Below, piece by piece: positions 61,502 through 64,000 of a DNA stretch of 64,000 bases. Source of the stretch: Azolla caroliniana. Its lineage: Eukaryota > Polypodiophyta. The first letter of the stretch is position 1. Every line of letters starts with the position of its first letter. The DNA lies in contig JBHGNT010000010.1 of the NCBI GenBank assembly GCA_043228905.1, forward strand, positions 12,276,001 through 12,340,000. Reading direction: 5' to 3'. The position numbers and the translations under genes were made by a program. The notes under the pieces were generated by a model. It had not been told where the DNA came from and did no database searches. It saw only the letters and a program-made list of their open reading frames with translations.

Positions 61502-62972
61502 GGGGCGAAGGTATTGAGTGAGCGGCAGCGAGGATACGCCCAAGTTAAGTGTGAACTTTGGGGTGTCGTTTCGGCAGTCAAGGCCGACAAGGATTATCTG
61601 ATCGGGACGGAGGTGATCATCGAGACAGACTGCCTGCTGATACTCAGCATGGTTTCCGGATGCGCGACGCCGGACCTAGCAATGCTCCGGTGGATAGCGT
61701 ACATTAAGTCCCTGAACCCGGAGATACGACAACGCCATGGCCGACATGCTGTCGAGGGCAAGGTTCAACGACGAAGACGACATGGTTTCTGTTGTCTGTC
61801 TGGCCGGACTAGCCTCAATACAGGTGTCTATACGACACTTCTCCAAAGGGGTGGTAAGGATTGGATGCTAGGTTACACGCATAAGATGATAACAATTAAG
61901 CACAGACGGTAAACAATACGAGATACAGATAAATACGCAATAATTACTATTGTATTACTTCCGTCAAAACACTTTACAAATCATCGGATCCTTTTATAGG
62001 CATCCGGCAAGGTTACAATCGGTGCGCTTAGGCAACCGACATCCGAATCGGTCCGGATCCGGATCGGTACAACTGTTATCCTACTATTATTTACTTCCTA
62101 TTATCCGATCCGATTCCGCCTTCCCACTTGTCCTTACTCTTCTGACCGGCCAACACATGGCACGCCCGTGGGAAAGTGCCTTGCACTTCGAATCCACTCC
62201 CGGCCTCAGTCTTCCTCCAAAATATCGAGCACACTTTGCTCGATGGTGTCAAGTGGTGCTTCTTCCTCTTGTTCATGTTCCTTGCCTGCCTGGTCTCTGA
62301 CCTCCGGTTGGGTAGGCTGTTCTGTAAAAATTTGCTGCTCCGGCTCTGCTTGATTCTGTGGTGCCGGTGCTTCCTCACCGCTTCGTCCGGGTTCTTCCTG
62401 TTCTCCCTCCGTTCCTGGCTCTGTTCTGTTACCGGTGTCGCTTTCTCTGGTCTCGACTGGTCGACTCGATATGCCTCCTTCCTCTGCTCTGGTGTCTTCC
62501 GGTCTCAGCTCTTCTTCTTCTCCGGCATCGGTCTGCTCCTGCTCTTCTTCAAGTTCATCTTCGGGTATTCCTCGTCGGGGTTGTTCGGTATCGGTTGGTT
62601 CATCTTCAGCTGGTCGCTCTCCCTTACTTATCGTGATTGGCGTCGTTCTTCCCTTAGCTTCCTGTCCTACCCGGTCCTGCTCGTATCTCTCCAACTCCAA
62701 CTGAGTTGCAAGCTGCCCGTCATCCAACCTCTCTACCAACCCTCGGATTTCTTTGAGGTGTTCTTCTGCTAAAGTGTAGAAATCCTCCGACAATTCTTCC
62801 CCAATAGCGACGATACTTTCTTCATCCATCTTGTAGAACCTGTCACCGGTCTTCCTCCGATTCTCGGCATCCGCTCGGAGTGTCTGCAGCTCGGCTGCCT
62901 GTTGTGACCACTCCTTCCATAGCTTTTCCGTACTTTCGTTGATGCTTGCCTGAGCTCGGGTACTCCATCTTC
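61502..62972. repeat. Chimeric tandem array, unit 2 (1471 bp)
   Basis: Same composition and junction as unit 1. The LTR part is 61790-62155 (366 bp) and carries a 23-bp deletion at GTACAACTGTTATCC that is shared with unit 3. Confidence 0.95.
62206..62968 (-). pseudogene. ORF3 C-terminal part in array unit 2
   Basis: Open from 62829 to 62206, ending SVLDILEED. Nearly identical to unit 1, with a few substitutions. Confidence 0.85.
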
Positions 62973-64000
62973 GGGGCGAAGGTATTGAGTGAGCGGCAGC
63001 GAGGATACTCCCAAGTTAAGCGTGAACTTTGGGGTGTCGTTTCGGCAGTCAAGGCCGACAAGGATTATCTGATCGGAACGGAGGTGATCATCAAGACGGA
63101 CTGCCTGCTGATACTCGGCATGGTTTCCGGATGCGCGACGCCGGACCTAGCAATGCTCCGGTGGATAGCGTACATTAAGTCCCTGAACCCGGAGATACGA
63201 CAACGTCATGGCCGACATGCTATCGAGGGCAAGGTTCAATGACGAAGACGACATGGTTTCTGTTATCTGTCTGGCCGGACTAGCCTCAACACAGGTGTCT
63301 ATCTGACACTTCTCCAAAGGGGTGGTAAGGATTGGATGGTAGGTTACACGCATAAGATGATTACAATTAAGCACAGACGGTAAACAATACGAGATACAGA
63401 TAAATACGCAATAATTACTATTGTATTACTTCCGTCAAAACACTTTACAAATCATCGGATCCTTTTATAGGCATCCGGCAAGGTTACAATCGGTGCGCTT
63501 AGGAAACCGACATCCGAATCGGTCCGGATCCGGATCGGTACAACTGTTATCCTACTATTATTTACTTCCTATTATCCGATCCGATTCCGCCTTCCCACTT
63601 GTCCTTGCTCTTCTGACCGACCAACACATGGCACGCCCGTGGGAAAGTGCCTTGCACTTCGAATCCACTCCCGGCCTCAGTCTTCCTCCAAAATATCGAG
63701 CAAAGTGTGCTCGATGGTGTCAAGTGGTGCTTCTTCCTCTTGTTCCTGTTCCTTGCCTGCCTGGTCTCTGACCTCCGGTTGGGTAGGCTGTTCTGTAAAA
63801 ATTTGCTGCTCCGGCTCTGCTTGATTCTGTGGTGCCGGTGCTTCCTCACCGCTTCGTCCGGGTTCTTCCTGTTCTCCCTCCATTCCTGGCTCTGTTCTGT
63901 TACCGGTGTCGCTTTCTCCGGTCTCGACTGGTCGACTCGATATGCCTCCTTCCTCTGCTCTGGTGTCTTCCGGTCTCAGCTCTTCTTCTTCTCCGGCATC
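62973..64000. repeat. Chimeric tandem array, unit 3 (partial, runs off the window)
   Basis: Begins GGGGCGAAGGTATTGAG, includes the LTR at 63261-63626 with the shared 23-bp deletion, and reaches the ORF3 tail at the window edge. The next junction would be expected near 64444. Confidence 0.95.
63677..64000 (-). pseudogene. ORF3 C-terminal part in array unit 3 (cut by window end)
   Basis: The acidic, Gln-rich ORF3 tail is open to 63677 in this frame. The last residues read HTLLDILEED because the local bases AAAGTGTGC replace CACTTTGC of the other units. Confidence 0.8.

Overview
The window is nuclear plant DNA, most likely from a seed-free plant such as a fern, and no bacterial or organellar gene was seen. 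The only intact host gene found (5751-9192, ten exons with GT-AG introns) encodes a CFAP157-like coiled-coil protein of flagellar basal bodies and axonemes. Among land plants such a gene is expected only in lineages with swimming sperm (bryophytes, lycophytes, ferns, cycads, Ginkgo). The bulk of the window is Ty3/Gypsy and Ty1/Copia LTR retrotransposons, which fits a large repeat-rich genome. The fern assignment is an inference.

Layout. 1-1300: decayed Gypsy element (integrase tail plus N-terminal part of a third ORF). 1300-3690: two opposed LINE fragments. 3700-5750: AT-rich DNA with microsatellites. 5751-9192: CFAP157-like gene. 9193-12174: AT-rich DNA in which I recognise nothing. 12175 to the end: a nest of LTR elements.

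Nested region. Copia-III (minus) has an internal pol fragment and LTRs in opposite orientation at 12175-14100. Its C-terminal region carries a cullin-1 retrocopy with a poly(A) tract and 16-bp target duplications. Gypsy-I (14801-24759, TSD ATTCC) sits inside that retrocopy. Copia-III resumes at 24826-26855 and then meets Gypsy-III (LTR and ORF3, 26856-30407). Gypsy-III is followed by Gypsy-IVa (plus, from 30408). Gypsy-IVa is split by Gypsy-IVb (minus, 33650-58679). Gypsy-IVb is split by Copia-II (34230-39605, TSD TAACC), by Copia-I (40191-55577), and by an unidentified element next to a 100-N gap. Copia-I is itself split by Gypsy-II (44271-54329, TSD ATGCG). Gypsy-IVa pol resumes at 58680 and runs into a tandem array of about 1.47-1.49 kb chimeric units that continues past the window end.

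Gypsy-0, -I, -II and -III share a feature I do not recognise from textbook Gypsy elements: a long sense ORF between integrase and the 3' LTR ('ORF3'). It has a conserved N-terminal domain (YFGEYS and YEG motifs), a long charged coiled coil and a short conserved C-terminal tail. Its stop codon lies about 50 bp from the 3' LTR, and a conserved, non-purine, hairpin-capable motif occupies the position of the polypurine tract. Most element genes are broken by a few frameshifts and nonsense codons. Gypsy-I ORF3 is fully open, and the gag-pol of Gypsy-I and Copia-II are each broken by only one visible frameshift.
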